Positions 53,842 to 63,894 of a stretch of DNA of 64,000 nucleotides are shown here, in pieces (position 1 is the first letter of the stretch; each line of letters starts with the position of its first letter). This DNA is from Bacteroidota bacterium (GTDB taxonomy: Bacteria > Bacteroidota > Bacteroidia > Bacteroidales > JAAUTT01). The position numbers and the translations under genes were made by a program. The notes below the pieces were generated by a model that saw nothing but the letters and a program-made list of their open reading frames with translations, ran no database searches and was not told the DNA's origin. Where the stretch lies: assembly GCA_023429135.1 (NCBI GenBank), contig JAEYWD010000124.1, positions 1-64,000 of the forward strand, in the 5' to 3' direction.

Positions 53842-56337
53842 ATGGTAAAAATGCGCTTAAAACTTCTTTTAATCACCCTGGCAATTTGTCCCCTTGCTTC
53901 CGGACAAAGTGGAACTGCCAAAAGCAAGTCATGGCCTTATCCAATCCCTTGCAGAGTTACCGATGTGGGAACCCCTGATGTCATGGTCATGACCCTGGGG
54001 GAAGTCCAAACCCCGCTTGCCCAGGGTGTATTCAACCCCTCGGCCGACGAGGTGAAACTGAATGATGGGAAAATACTTCCTAATTATTATAGAGATTCTT
54101 TAAAGATAAAATACTACAAACCTATTGATAAGTCGAGGTTTGCACTGCCTCCTTCCGGTTGGTGTTCCTGGTATTATTACTATCAGGAAATTACCGAAGA
54201 TGAAATAAAACAAAATACCAAATGGATAGCCGATAACCTGAAAGATTACGGCGCAAAGTATGTTCAGTTGGATGATGGTTGGCAGGGAACCGGTCATGGA
54301 TTAGGTGAGAACAGGGACTGGACAACCATAAACAACCGTTTTTCGGGGGGAATGGATAAGTTGGCGGCTTACATTAAATCAAACGGGCTGACTCCCGGTA
54401 TTTGGCTTGCGCCTCACGGTCAGAGTAATGTCGAAATAGTTAAAAATTTACCGGGAGCCTTTCTCCTGAAACCCGACGGTACATCCGCATCCAATACCTG
54501 GGAGGGAAAATATCTTGTCGACCCATCCACCGACGAAGGACAGATGTATATCAAAAACCTGTTCAAAACCTTGTCCGGATGGGGGTACGATTATTTCAAA
54601 ATCGATGGTCAGCCGATTGTTACACGGGAGTATCGCAATAAAAAGGAATTCATGAAAAATCCAATTGACGATACAAATGAACTTTACCGCAGAACCCTTC
54701 GAAGTATGCACGAAGCTATCGGCCCTGACAAGTACCTTCTGGGATGCTGGGTAGTCCCTCTCGAAGGAATCGGAATCATGGACGGATCCCGAACCAGCGG
54801 CGATGTGCTTTTAGACTGGAGAGGCTTTAAAACTGCCCTGCGTTCAACTATGGAATATTACTATTTGCATAACATTGCCTGGTATTGCGATCCGGATGTA
54901 ATGCTGGTCCGGAATCCTTTACCCCTCGATCAGGCACGGGTGTGGGCAACACTACAGGGGTTAACGGGCCAGGCGCTCATGTCGAGCGACAGGCTGATGG
55001 ATCTTCCTGCCGAACGGGTTGAAATAGTGAAGCGTGTTTATCCTGCGGTTGATATCCGTCCGTTGGACCTTTTTTCTATTCAACGTAACAAGCGTATCTG
55101 GGATTTAAAGATCAATCATCTTGGCAGGAATTACGATGTAGTTGGTGTTTTTAACTTCAATACCGATAATTCTTCGCCCGTATATGTCAACTGGAACGAA
55201 TTGGGCATAACGGGGAATTCCCTTGTACACGTGTTCGATTTCTGGAATAAGGAATATCTGGGCGTTTATGAAAGCGGAATTGCATTGGAATTGCCACAAA
55301 CAAGCTGCCGGGTGCTCACGCTTGTACCCGCCGGCAACCGTATTCAACTGGTTTCAACAAGCCGTCACATTACTCAGGGCTGGGTCGATATTACTGAGTT
55401 GAGTTTTAATGAAAAAACAAATATATATAAGGGGACCAGTAAAATAGTTAAAAACGATCCGTACGAACTTCGGTTTGCCTTTCCGAAAGGAACAAATTAT
55501 GTGATTAAATCCGCTGTTGCCCAAAGTCCTGATGGAAAAATAGCTGCAAAAATATTGAATCATCAGGGATGGGCTGTTGTTGAACTGGTTTCTCCCGTTA
55601 CAACCGATGTAAAGTGGGAAATACGTTTTGAAAAGGATAAGCTGTATTCGATCCCTGCGGAGGAACCTACGGACCTCTGGATAGAAAGCGTTGGTTTCGA
55701 TGGGGCAAATATTCACTGGAGCAACCGTATGCAGAAGTTTATCGGTTACCAGGTCTACATCAACGGTAAGTTGCTAGGTTATACACCATCCTCTTTATTC
55801 CCTGTTCGCGGCTTGAATCCCGATGAAAATTATACGGTAGACATAAGAACAGTTTGTAACGACTTCTCGGTGAGCGAGAAGAAAGCCTCCATAACCTTCT
55901 CATTGCGCCCGCTCGTCTCAAAAGCTATTTATCTCTCCGAACTCGAACCAATCAATGAGGGAAAAGGCTGGCGCTTGCCCGAAAGAAATAAAACCATTCT
56001 CGGCAAAAGCATGAAGCTCGGAGGGAAAGTTTATCCCACAGGTATGGGGATTCCAACCAATTCAGAGGTTGCTTATAACCTGAAAGGAATGTTTGGTTCA
56101 TTTTCCGCAATTGTAGGTATTGACGAGGAAAACAGGAAGGAGGGTAACGCTGAATTCATTGTTATTGCCGATGGCAAGGAACTATGGCGAAGCGGTTGGA
56201 TGAACCGTTCTGCCGGATCAAAAGAAATAAAACTGGATATCAAAGGGGTGAATAACCTTGTACTCCGGGTAAACCGTGGTGAAGGTGGCGCTAGTGGCGA
56301 CCAGGCCAACTGGGCCGATGCCAAAGTGGAGATGTAA
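53842..56337 (+). CDS. GH36/GH27 alpha-galactosidase with C-terminal NPCBM domain
   Basis: The 831-residue enzyme has a signal peptide (CPLASGQSG). The TIM barrel has PSGWCSWYYYYQEIT, YVQLDDGWQG, the predicted nucleophile D255 in FKIDGQ and the acid/base D321 in RTSGDV, as in clan GH-D alpha-galactosidases. A fibronectin-like section follows (about residues 610-680). The last ~140 residues match the NPCBM carbohydrate-binding module (MGIPTNSEVAYNL, GVNNLVLRVNRG and a closing WADAKVEM). It removes alpha-linked galactose. It is the last gene of the enzyme operon; a MITE-like element starts 7 bases after its stop. Confidence 0.92.
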   Translation: MVKMRLKLLLITLAICPLASGQSGTAKSKSWPYPIPCRVTDVGTPDVMVMTLGEVQTPLAQGVFNPSADEVKLNDGKILPNYYRDSLKIKYYKPIDKSRFALPPSGWCSWYYYYQEITEDEIKQNTKWIADNLKDYGAKYVQLDDGWQGTGHGLGENRDWTTINNRFSGGMDKLAAYIKSNGLTPGIWLAPHGQSNVEIVKNLPGAFLLKPDGTSASNTWEGKYLVDPSTDEGQMYIKNLFKTLSGWGYDYFKIDGQPIVTREYRNKKEFMKNPIDDTNELYRRTLRSMHEAIGPDKYLLGCWVVPLEGIGIMDGSRTSGDVLLDWRGFKTALRSTMEYYYLHNIAWYCDPDVMLVRNPLPLDQARVWATLQGLTGQALMSSDRLMDLPAERVEIVKRVYPAVDIRPLDLFSIQRNKRIWDLKINHLGRNYDVVGVFNFNTDNSSPVYVNWNELGITGNSLVHVFDFWNKEYLGVYESGIALELPQTSCRVLTLVPAGNRIQLVSTSRHITQGWVDITELSFNEKTNIYKGTSKIVKNDPYELRFAFPKGTNYVIKSAVAQSPDGKIAAKILNHQGWAVVELVSPVTTDVKWEIRFEKDKLYSIPAEEPTDLWIESVGFDGANIHWSNRMQKFIGYQVYINGKLLGYTPSSLFPVRGLNPDENYTVDIRTVCNDFSVSEKKASITFSLRPLVSKAIYLSELEPINEGKGWRLPERNKTILGKSMKLGGKVYPTGMGIPTNSEVAYNLKGMFGSFSAIVGIDEENRKEGNAEFIVIADGKELWRSGWMNRSAGSKEIKLDIKGVNNLVLRVNRGEGGASGDQANWADAKVEM

Positions 56338-56343
56338 GGTCAT

Positions 56344-56481
56344 GAGGTTGTCTAAAAAGTCAATTATTTGTCATATGAGCGTCATACTGAGCTTGTCGAA
56401 GTACGAAATATGACAAATAGTTGACTTCCAAGTGTCAGACTGAGCGGAGTCGAAGTCTTTTCAACCTTTTTAGACAGCCTC
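56344..56481. repeat. MITE-like inverted-repeat element, copy A
   Basis: The termini GAGGTTGTCTAAAAAG (56344-56359) and CTTTTTAGACAGCCTC (56466-56481) pair at 15 of 16 positions. Inside, GTCAATTATTTGTCATAT and ATATGACAAATAGTTGAC form a second inverted pair, and GAGC(T/G)(T/G)(G/A)GTCGAAG strings occur twice. Its right end is 18 bases before the sigma-factor start. A related copy in the opposite orientation lies at 63730-63850. No transposase is present, so it would be non-autonomous. Confidence 0.8.
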
Positions 56482-56499
56482 TGTTAATACCGTTGCATA

Positions 56500-57081
56500 A
56501 TGTCCGAAGATGATAAAAGAATTGTACAACTACTGATAAAGGACAATGAACATGCCCTTGATGAGATATTTCATCTCTATTTTAACCGCTTGTTCCATTT
56601 TTCGTTAGGATTTGTAAAAGATAGGGAAGAAGCCAGGGAAATAGTTCATGACGCCATATTCAGGTTATGGCAAAAAAGACATCAGCTTGATAGCGAAACT
56701 TCAGTTTTAGGCTATCTGATTATTGTTGTACGTAACCTTTCGTTGAATTATTTACGACAGTTCAGAAATCGTAAAAGACTTTCTTTTTCAAATACCGACC
56801 TTGAAAGTGAACTGTACCTCAATTACAAAGTTTTGTCAAACCCGGTTTGGGATCATCTTTTAACGGAAGAAATTAATTTAGTGCTCGATGCTGCTTTAAG
56901 CTCCCTGACTGAAAAGTGTCGAAAGGTATTTGAACTTAGCCGTTACGAAGATCTGTCGAATGCCGAAATTGCTGATAAGCTCAGAATATCGGTTAAAACC
57001 GTGGAAGGTCATATTACCGAGGCCCTAAAACAGATCAGGGTACATCTTTCCAGATATATGACAAGTGTGCTGCTTTTCTGA
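56500..57081 (+). CDS. ECF-type RNA polymerase sigma-70 factor
   Basis: The 193-residue protein has region 2 (about 15-85, with DAIFRLWQKRHQL) and region 4 (about 130-185, with LSNAEIADKLRISVKTVEGHI as recognition helix) and no region 3, the standard ECF form of Bacteroidota. The FecR anti-sigma gene and an STN-domain SusC follow, so it should activate this susC/susD cassette when the receptor signals the presence of substrate. Confidence 0.95.
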   Translation: MSEDDKRIVQLLIKDNEHALDEIFHLYFNRLFHFSLGFVKDREEAREIVHDAIFRLWQKRHQLDSETSVLGYLIIVVRNLSLNYLRQFRNRKRLSFSNTDLESELYLNYKVLSNPVWDHLLTEEINLVLDAALSSLTEKCRKVFELSRYEDLSNAEIADKLRISVKTVEGHITEALKQIRVHLSRYMTSVLLF

Positions 57082-57270
57082 ATTTGGGATACCTCATACT
57101 ACATGATAACTAAAGTTCTTTTAATGGGACTTTGGCTTCTTGAGGCTGACGTTGTCTTATTTTCTCTTTTAGAAATGACAATTAATGACCATCAATGCCG
57201 CACAGCAAATGACCTATCTGTCTCTCAGGCAGGTGTCCAACAAATGATTTTAAAAAAAACAAATTTCCGG

Positions 57271-57299
57271 CAAGGGTTAACCCTTGGTTTTGTGTTTTT
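57271..57299 (+). promoter_or_regulatory. Perfect palindrome with T-rich tail between sigma and anti-sigma genes
   Basis: CAAGGGTTAACCCTTG (57271-57286) is fully self-complementary and is followed by GTTTTGTGTTTTT. It could be a weak terminator/attenuator (6-bp stem, TTAA loop) or an operator of the fecR promoter. It lies 34 bases before the fecR ATG. Confidence 0.5.
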
Positions 57300-57320
57300 A
57301 ACATTTGAATAAAACAAAGT

Positions 57321-58427
57321 ATGAACGAAAATTACATCATCCGGTTTCTGAACGAAGAACTTTCTGAAAGTGAGAAACGGATCTTTTATGACTGGTTGAA
57401 TAATAGTCCTGAAAATCAAAAACTTTTTCTCGAAATAAAAACAAGCTGGCATATCTCCCAGTTGTCAAATAACAATCAAACCATAGATTCCGGATCGGAA
57501 CTTCAACTTTTCAAATACAGGTTGAACGACCGGCTAAAATACCGGAAAACTATTCTTTTATACCGGACTCTATTAGGCGCTGCGGCGGCTTTTTTACTTG
57601 TACTTGGGTTCTCTGTCTTCTATTATCGACTTGGTGCGGTCAATCCTCAAACTACCGGGTCGGCATTCAACGAGATATCTACTAATGCAAGCGAAAAATC
57701 GAAAATTGTGCTGGCTGATGGGTCGAAGATTTGGATTAATGCCTGTTCCAGGTTAAAGTACCCTTCTAATCTGAATTCTGATCAAATTGATATCTATCTT
57801 GAAGGTGAAGCTTATTTCGATTTAAAAAAAATAAAGGGACGGAAAATAACAGTCCATACATCCGAAATCGATGTGAAAGTAATTGGTACGGCCTTCAATT
57901 TAAGAAATTATAAGGATGAAGACATTATTGAAACAACCTTGATAAGAGGAAAAGTTGAAATTGAAAGAAAATCGGGTTCAAAAAAAGGTATTTTGGAGCT
58001 TCAACCAAGCCAATCGGCTTCGTTCATTAAAAACAGCAACAAAAACAAAGAGGAGAGGGACTTTGCAAAACTCTATATCAATCATCACGAAAATACAGAT
58101 CAAACCAGGGAAATTGCTATTAAGCAACATTCCAATATGGTAGTGGCCAAAAGTATAAATTCAGAATTGTTAGTTGGTTGGAAGGAGGGAAAACTAAGTT
58201 TCAGGGATGAGTCGTTCGAATCTTTGGCGAAAAAGCTTGAAAAATGGTATGGAGTTACAATCAACATAAGAGGGCAGGAGTTGAAAGAAGCCAGATTTAC
58301 GGGTTCCTTCAGCAAAGAAACCATCGAGCAGGCATTAAGGGCTTTAAGTTACCCGGTTCCTTTCATGTTCAAAATAGATAAAGATTCAGTAAGGATAGAA
58401 CTTAAGAATGTACAACTTAAAAAATGA
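57321..58427 (+). CDS. FecR-family anti-sigma factor
   Basis: The 368-residue protein has a cytoplasmic N-terminal part (about 1-70, EELSESEKRIFYDWL), one membrane helix (about 75-97) and a periplasmic FecR domain (LADGSKIWINACSRLKYPS, YLEGEAYFDLKK, TAFNLRNY). Its C-terminal ~80 residues (SFESLAKKLEKWYGVTINI, ARFTGSFSKETIEQALRAL) are the STN-like part that contacts the receptor. It holds the sigma factor at the membrane until the SusC partner signals. Confidence 0.95.
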   Translation: MNENYIIRFLNEELSESEKRIFYDWLNNSPENQKLFLEIKTSWHISQLSNNNQTIDSGSELQLFKYRLNDRLKYRKTILLYRTLLGAAAAFLLVLGFSVFYYRLGAVNPQTTGSAFNEISTNASEKSKIVLADGSKIWINACSRLKYPSNLNSDQIDIYLEGEAYFDLKKIKGRKITVHTSEIDVKVIGTAFNLRNYKDEDIIETTLIRGKVEIERKSGSKKGILELQPSQSASFIKNSNKNKEERDFAKLYINHHENTDQTREIAIKQHSNMVVAKSINSELLVGWKEGKLSFRDESFESLAKKLEKWYGVTINIRGQELKEARFTGSFSKETIEQALRALSYPVPFMFKIDKDSVRIELKNVQLKK

Positions 58428-58699
58428 AGCCTATGACAAAGGAATGAAACTATTAAGAAGCGGACATAAATGCCAGGAAACAAGCAATGTCTAAAAATAA
58501 AGCAGAAAATAATTGAGACACTTGCACACTACCTCATCCTCATCCCGAAAAGCTTTCGGGACTCTTCAAGGAGAAGGACTTTGGAAAGTAAAAACCGGCA
58601 GATGAAGAACATCCACCGGTAATATCAAGATTAAACACTGCAATGCAGCTTTTTGGAAGAGGAAGCATTGCCATGTATAACTATTAACAATACAAATTT
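58428..58699. other. Intergenic leader upstream of the second susC
   Basis: It contains a diverged member of the C-rich interspersed repeat (about 58530-58585) with a perfect palindrome CCCGAAA-AGC-TTTCGGG at 58544-58560. No gene is seen. The sigma-dependent susC promoter should be here but could not be assigned. Confidence 0.55.
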
Positions 58700-61600
58700 A
58701 TGAAAAAAAACACAGAATGCTCTGACAGGCATAATTATGCCCTGTCTAAAATACTTACAATTATGAAACTGACTACCATATTGCTCATTCTTAATCTGCT
58801 GAATGTTTTCGCAGATGGGTATTCCCAGGATGTGAAAATATCAATCAACAGGGAAAATGTTCCCATTAAGGAGATTATCTCCGAAATAGAAAGCAAGAGC
58901 GGCTACAGGTTTTTATATCAGGAAAATTTTAATAGTTTGAATGCAGTTGTAAATGTCCGGATACAGGACAAACCTGTTGAACAACTTCTAAAAGAAATTT
59001 TCGCAAATACAAATGCCGGATATAAAATCCTTGAAAACAATTTAATAGTAATTGCTCCCATAGAATATTTGTTACAACCCAAAAAGATCACCGGCGTTGT
59101 AAGCGATGCGAGTAACGGTGAACCTATGCCCGGTGTAAATATATATCTGCAAGGCACTACAATTGGAGTATTAACTGATGTTGACGGTAAATACACTATT
59201 GAAGTCCAGAATAATACGGGTTATCTTGTGTTCTCGTTTGTGGGTTACAATACTGAAACTGTTGCTTTTGAAGGTAAAACTACTATTGATGTTAAAATGA
59301 TAGCCGATATAAAAACCCTGGAGGAGGTTGTAGTTGTAGGCTATGGTTCACAGAAAAGGGTTAACCTCACGGGAGCTGTCGGCACCGTATCGTCGGAGGA
59401 TATTGTTTCCAGAGTTGCCCCAAGTACCACATCGTTACTCCAGGGAAGAATTGCAGGTCTGCAAATCGTCCAGAATTCGGCTCAACCCGGAGAGGAAAGC
59501 AATAGCATCAGGATTCGCGGACAAGGTACTTTTAGTTCGGCAGGCAGCAATCCTTTAATATTAATCGACGGTATTGAAGGTGATTTAAATTTGCTGAATC
59601 CAAATATGATTGAGGATATTTCCGTACTTAAAGATGCTTCATCGGCATCTATTTACGGATCGCGGGCAGCTAACGGAGTAATCTTGGTTACCACAAAAAA
59701 TGGAAAAGCAGGGCGCCTAAATGTTGAATATAGCTACAATTACGCTTATCAGAATCCGTCCATAAAAATTGACCGGGTTACGAATGCTGTGGAATACATG
59801 GAGCTGTTGAATAAAGCAATCGATTATTCAGGAAGACAGACTATCTGGAGATATACCGACGAACAAATAGAGATGTACCGTCAGGGAGCTCTTACAAATC
59901 CAAAGCAATATCCCAGTTGTGACTGGACTTCGGTAATGATACGAAAAGCGCCCGTGCAACAGCACTTTTTAAGCTTGAATGGGGGTAAAGAAGGTACAAC
60001 ATTTAATGCAGGTATGGGATATATGGATCAAACCGGCCTGCTGCTTGGTACTGATTATAAACGTTACGATGCCCAGATAAATTTTAAAACAAACCTGGGT
60101 AGCCGTATTACTTTTGGCAGTAATATATCTCTTGCAAGAGGAAAAAGGCACGATACGGCTCTCACAACGGGAAATTCAGGTCCTCAGCTCATAGACTCAA
60201 ACGCCTCCGAAGATCAGATGTTGTCGGCTTATGCTGCACCTCCAACAACAACCCCGACTTTGCCCGATGGTAGTGGCCGTTTCACCGGTTATGCATTTCC
60301 CAATAAAGGCGGAAACAAAAATCCCGTAGCTATAGCTACCGATGGTGGTGGCAAAGAATTTATAAACAACTACATTTTATTTAGTCCTTACGTGAATATT
60401 AAAATCGTTAAGGGACTATCCGCTGAAGTTAAAGGCTCAGTAAATTTCAGGGAAGAAATGGCAAAAGCGCTGGTGGTATCATCAGTAGGTTATGAATTTC
60501 ATCCCGATCCCGTTACAGGTGAGTTTAAACAGGTATCTGTATGGAATGGAGGCGCCAACCATCTTGCACAGCGAAACACACGTGAGAACCAATATACTCT
60601 GTATTCAACACTAAAATATACAACCACTCTCGCAAAGGATCACAACATTAATATTTTATTGGGTTACGACCAGGAAAGCTATCGTTACGATCGACTGGAT
60701 GCATATCGTACAAAACTGCCTTCAAAAGAACTATGGGAACTTGCAGCGGCTCCTTCGGCTAGTCAAACAGCCGGAAGCAATGCATATGAGTGGGCTCTCC
60801 AGTCTGTTTTCGGACGTTTAAATTACGATTATAAAAGCAAATATCTGCTCGAAGTTAGCTTCCGCGATGATGCATCGTCCCGGTTCCCGAAAGAAAACCG
60901 GTGGGCCTTTTTCCCATCAGCATCTGCCGGATGGCGTATCTCCGAGGAAATCTTTTTTAAGAACCAGAGCTGGATTGATAATTTAAAACTAAGGACATCA
61001 TGGGGCCAGTTAGGAAACCAAAATATCGGTAACTATCCTTACCAGGATATATTGCACATGTCAACGGGTCCGGGTAGTGAATCCCTCGATTACAACTTCG
61101 GAGGTGTACTTGCTCAGGGAATTTCTTACAGGGCTTTAAACACGCCCGATATCAAATGGGAAACAACAACAGTTACCGACATCGGGTTCGACTTTGGCTT
61201 TTTCGGTTCAAGGGTATATGGATCAGTCGACTGGTACAAAAAAACAACAAAAGATATTCTCAGAAGTTTACAAGTCCCTGACTTCATTGGCATGGATGCT
61301 CCTACAATTAACGACGGGATAATGGAAAACAACGGCTGGGAATTCCTGCTTGGACATGAAAACAGAATAGGAAACGGTTTTCATTATAACATCCGTGCAA
61401 ATCTGGAAACCTATAAAAACAAACTTGTAAAATTCGGAGCCCGCGAAATAAGTGGTGTTAACCTCAGAGAAGAAGGCCTGCCCTGGAACACATATTATGT
61501 CCTGATTCAGGATGGAATTTATCAAAACCAGGCTGAAATTGATAATGGCCCAACTCCCAGCTATTCGGGAAGCATTCTTCCCAAACCGGGCGACCTGAAA

Positions 61601-62173
61601 TTTAAAGACATAAGTGGACCGAACGGAGTTCCCGATGGGAAAATCGATTTAACCTACGATCGAAAACCGGTTGAAGGTGTATTCCCGAAATTTAACTACG
61701 GTTTTAACCTGTCTATGGATTATAAATCCTTCGATTTAACAGTGTTTGTACAGGGTGTTTATGGTAGAAAAACTTATGTGACAGGATGGGGAGTTTCTCC
61801 TTTCAACCAGGCTTCCGCCCCTCCTACATGGTGGAGAGACAAGGCCTGGGACGGCGAAGGAACATCGAATACGATCCCTCATATCTATGTGGATAGCGGA
61901 TATACACCTAATTCTCAAAACTCCACTTTCTGGCTGGGAAATTCTTCTTATATACGTTTGAAAAATGTTCAGTTAGGATACACACTCCCGGACAAATGGG
62001 CTAAAAAAATAAAAATCCAGAATTTAAGGTTATTTGTTTCGGGCGATAACCTGTTAACCTTTACTGATTTCTTCCAGGGTCTGGACCCCGAAAGGACATC
62101 TTCAGGTTCTGCGCGTGCAGCTATTTATCCTCAGGCAGCTATTTACACTTTTGGAGTTAAAGTAACATTATAA
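58700..62173 (+). CDS. SusC-type TonB-dependent transporter with STN signalling domain
   Basis: The 1157-residue receptor begins with a signal segment (about 18-43). An STN domain follows (about 45-118, KISINRENVPIKEIISEIES to LIVIAP), then the carboxypeptidase-like domain (about 129-200), the VVVVGYGSQKR box, the plug (ending YGSRAANGVILVTTKNG) and the barrel, ending TFGVKVTL. The STN domain, absent from the first SusC of the window, marks a receptor that signals to a FecR anti-sigma factor, encoded just upstream. It imports an unknown glycan. Confidence 0.96.
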   Translation: MKKNTECSDRHNYALSKILTIMKLTTILLILNLLNVFADGYSQDVKISINRENVPIKEIISEIESKSGYRFLYQENFNSLNAVVNVRIQDKPVEQLLKEIFANTNAGYKILENNLIVIAPIEYLLQPKKITGVVSDASNGEPMPGVNIYLQGTTIGVLTDVDGKYTIEVQNNTGYLVFSFVGYNTETVAFEGKTTIDVKMIADIKTLEEVVVVGYGSQKRVNLTGAVGTVSSEDIVSRVAPSTTSLLQGRIAGLQIVQNSAQPGEESNSIRIRGQGTFSSAGSNPLILIDGIEGDLNLLNPNMIEDISVLKDASSASIYGSRAANGVILVTTKNGKAGRLNVEYSYNYAYQNPSIKIDRVTNAVEYMELLNKAIDYSGRQTIWRYTDEQIEMYRQGALTNPKQYPSCDWTSVMIRKAPVQQHFLSLNGGKEGTTFNAGMGYMDQTGLLLGTDYKRYDAQINFKTNLGSRITFGSNISLARGKRHDTALTTGNSGPQLIDSNASEDQMLSAYAAPPTTTPTLPDGSGRFTGYAFPNKGGNKNPVAIATDGGGKEFINNYILFSPYVNIKIVKGLSAEVKGSVNFREEMAKALVVSSVGYEFHPDPVTGEFKQVSVWNGGANHLAQRNTRENQYTLYSTLKYTTTLAKDHNINILLGYDQESYRYDRLDAYRTKLPSKELWELAAAPSASQTAGSNAYEWALQSVFGRLNYDYKSKYLLEVSFRDDASSRFPKENRWAFFPSASAGWRISEEIFFKNQSWIDNLKLRTSWGQLGNQNIGNYPYQDILHMSTGPGSESLDYNFGGVLAQGISYRALNTPDIKWETTTVTDIGFDFGFFGSRVYGSVDWYKKTTKDILRSLQVPDFIGMDAPTINDGIMENNGWEFLLGHENRIGNGFHYNIRANLETYKNKLVKFGAREISGVNLREEGLPWNTYYVLIQDGIYQNQAEIDNGPTPSYSGSILPKPGDLKFKDISGPNGVPDGKIDLTYDRKPVEGVFPKFNYGFNLSMDYKSFDLTVFVQGVYGRKTYVTGWGVSPFNQASAPPTWWRDKAWDGEGTSNTIPHIYVDSGYTPNSQNSTFWLGNSSYIRLKNVQLGYTLPDKWAKKIKIQNLRLFVSGDNLLTFTDFFQGLDPERTSSGSARAAIYPQAAIYTFGVKVTL

Positions 62174-62183
62174 ATCGAGCATC

Positions 62184-63686
62184 ATGAAAAGTAAAAAAAT
62201 CCTCATATTATGTATAATTGTTGCAGCCGGTTTCTTTTCGGCCTGCGAAAATTTACTGGATAAGGAACCTTTGGTACAATTAAGTTCTACCACCTTCTGG
62301 AAAGCAGAGTCGGACGTACAGGCTGCCTTGACTGCTACATATTCAACTTATCGGACCAGTATATTTGGCTCCGCACGAGCTGCAAACGGAGTGTCATTTG
62401 ATATAGAAAGCCTTTCGGATAATGCTATTGTTACTTCCAGCTTTGCTAGTTACGCAACCATAATGGCCGGAGGTATTAACGCCAGCACAGGTGGGGCAAT
62501 CAGTCAGTATTGGTCCGATTGTTACAACGGCATTGCTAAATGCAATTATTTTCTGAATAATATCGATGCGACAAAAAGCTTCCTAACCACTGTAAATTAC
62601 AGGAAGTACAAGGGAGAAGCTTTATTCAACCGTTGTTTTCTTTACAATGAGTTGGTGCAATTATACGGCGATGTACCACTAGTTTTAACACCTCAGGGAA
62701 TCGGAAGTGGCTACGACAAGATGCCCCGCACCCCAAAAGCCGATATTGTGTCTAAAATAATTACCGATATTGATACTGCAATAGCCTGTTTGCCAAATGT
62801 AGCTTACGCTGATGGTCATGCGGTTAAAGGAAGCGCAATTATGCTAAAAGTAAGGATATTGATGAATAATCAGCGGTTTGCAGAAGCAGCAACAGCAGCG
62901 TGGAGCCTGATTGGCGATCCCGCGAATCCTTTTGCCCTTCATAACAATTATTTAGGTATTTTCTTTAACGAACAGAAGAACAACAAGGAAATTATGTTCT
63001 CTGTTCAATATGCTTCGCCGGACGACTATCACCAACTAGATCAATACGTGAGCAGCCGTATGTCATGCTTTCCCACCCCTCAGCTACGTGATGCTTACGA
63101 AGTAAAAAATGTCGTTACAGGAGAAAAAGACCCCCGGTTGAAAATGACAATTTTTCAAAAAGGTGACCATTGGGTGAATAACATTATCTCACATAAATTT
63201 ACAAATGATGATAAAGGGAGCAGATCAGAAGGTACTATACCATTTACAAACATGGCCTTTAAGAAATGGATCGATACTACCATTTATATTGCCAATTCAT
63301 CAAATTTAAGTGCACAGCATATAGTAAAAATGCGCTACGCCGAACTGTTACTTTCGTATGCGGAAGCTATGTTTGAAAGCGGGCAGGGTTCCGACCCGAG
63401 GGCCTTAAAGGCGCTTAACGATGTTCGTGCGCGAAAAGGCGTGGAAATGCCTCCAAAAACAGAGTTAACAAGGGATGCTATCCGGAATGAACGCCGGGTG
63501 GAACTGGCATATGAGGGACTTCGCTATAACGACCTTATTCGATGGGGCACTGCACATGAGGTGATCCCGACAATTAAATATCACCAAAGCGGAAATATGC
63601 GGAAATTTAACGGCTATGTTTGGCCAATCCCCCAGGCAGAAATGGATAAAATGGAAGGTGTTTGGATTCAGAATGATGGTTATTGA
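62184..63686 (+). CDS. SusD/RagB-family lipoprotein of the second cassette
   Basis: The 500-residue protein has a lipobox ending at C21 (AGFFSAC) and the mature start ENLLDKEPLVQLSSTTFWK, with SYAEAMFES and RRVELAYEGLRYNDLIRWG as family hallmarks. It starts 11 bases after the SusC stop and should form the surface lid of that transporter. Confidence 0.95.
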   Translation: MKSKKILILCIIVAAGFFSACENLLDKEPLVQLSSTTFWKAESDVQAALTATYSTYRTSIFGSARAANGVSFDIESLSDNAIVTSSFASYATIMAGGINASTGGAISQYWSDCYNGIAKCNYFLNNIDATKSFLTTVNYRKYKGEALFNRCFLYNELVQLYGDVPLVLTPQGIGSGYDKMPRTPKADIVSKIITDIDTAIACLPNVAYADGHAVKGSAIMLKVRILMNNQRFAEAATAAWSLIGDPANPFALHNNYLGIFFNEQKNNKEIMFSVQYASPDDYHQLDQYVSSRMSCFPTPQLRDAYEVKNVVTGEKDPRLKMTIFQKGDHWVNNIISHKFTNDDKGSRSEGTIPFTNMAFKKWIDTTIYIANSSNLSAQHIVKMRYAELLLSYAEAMFESGQGSDPRALKALNDVRARKGVEMPPKTELTRDAIRNERRVELAYEGLRYNDLIRWGTAHEVIPTIKYHQSGNMRKFNGYVWPIPQAEMDKMEGVWIQNDGY

Positions 63687-63729
63687 TCAATATCGCCCGG
63701 AAGAGGTTGAATATTAATTGTTGGTTTAA

Positions 63730-63850
63730 GAGGCTGTGTGAAAAGTGAAGATGGACTTCGACTCCGCTCAGCCTGACGCTTGGAAGTCAATTATTTGTCA
63801 TATTGAGCGGAGTCGCAATATGGCGAATAATTGACTTTTTGCACAGTCTC
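63730..63850. repeat. MITE-like inverted-repeat element, copy B
   Basis: The termini GAGGCTGTGTGAAAAG (63730-63745) and CTTTTTGCACAGTCTC (63835-63850) are imperfectly inverted. The interior shares AAGTCAATTATTTGTCATAT and GACTTCGACTCCGCTCAG with copy A at 56344-56481, read in the opposite orientation. Confidence 0.78.
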
Positions 63851-63894
63851 TTTCTAATTCCAACTTGTTATGTAACTTTAAAGAAAGATGTGAT

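Noticed and set aside
57103..57312. 69-codon open frame between the sigma and FecR genes
   Set aside because: No protein-like features; it runs across the palindrome at 57271-57286 and into the FecR leader.
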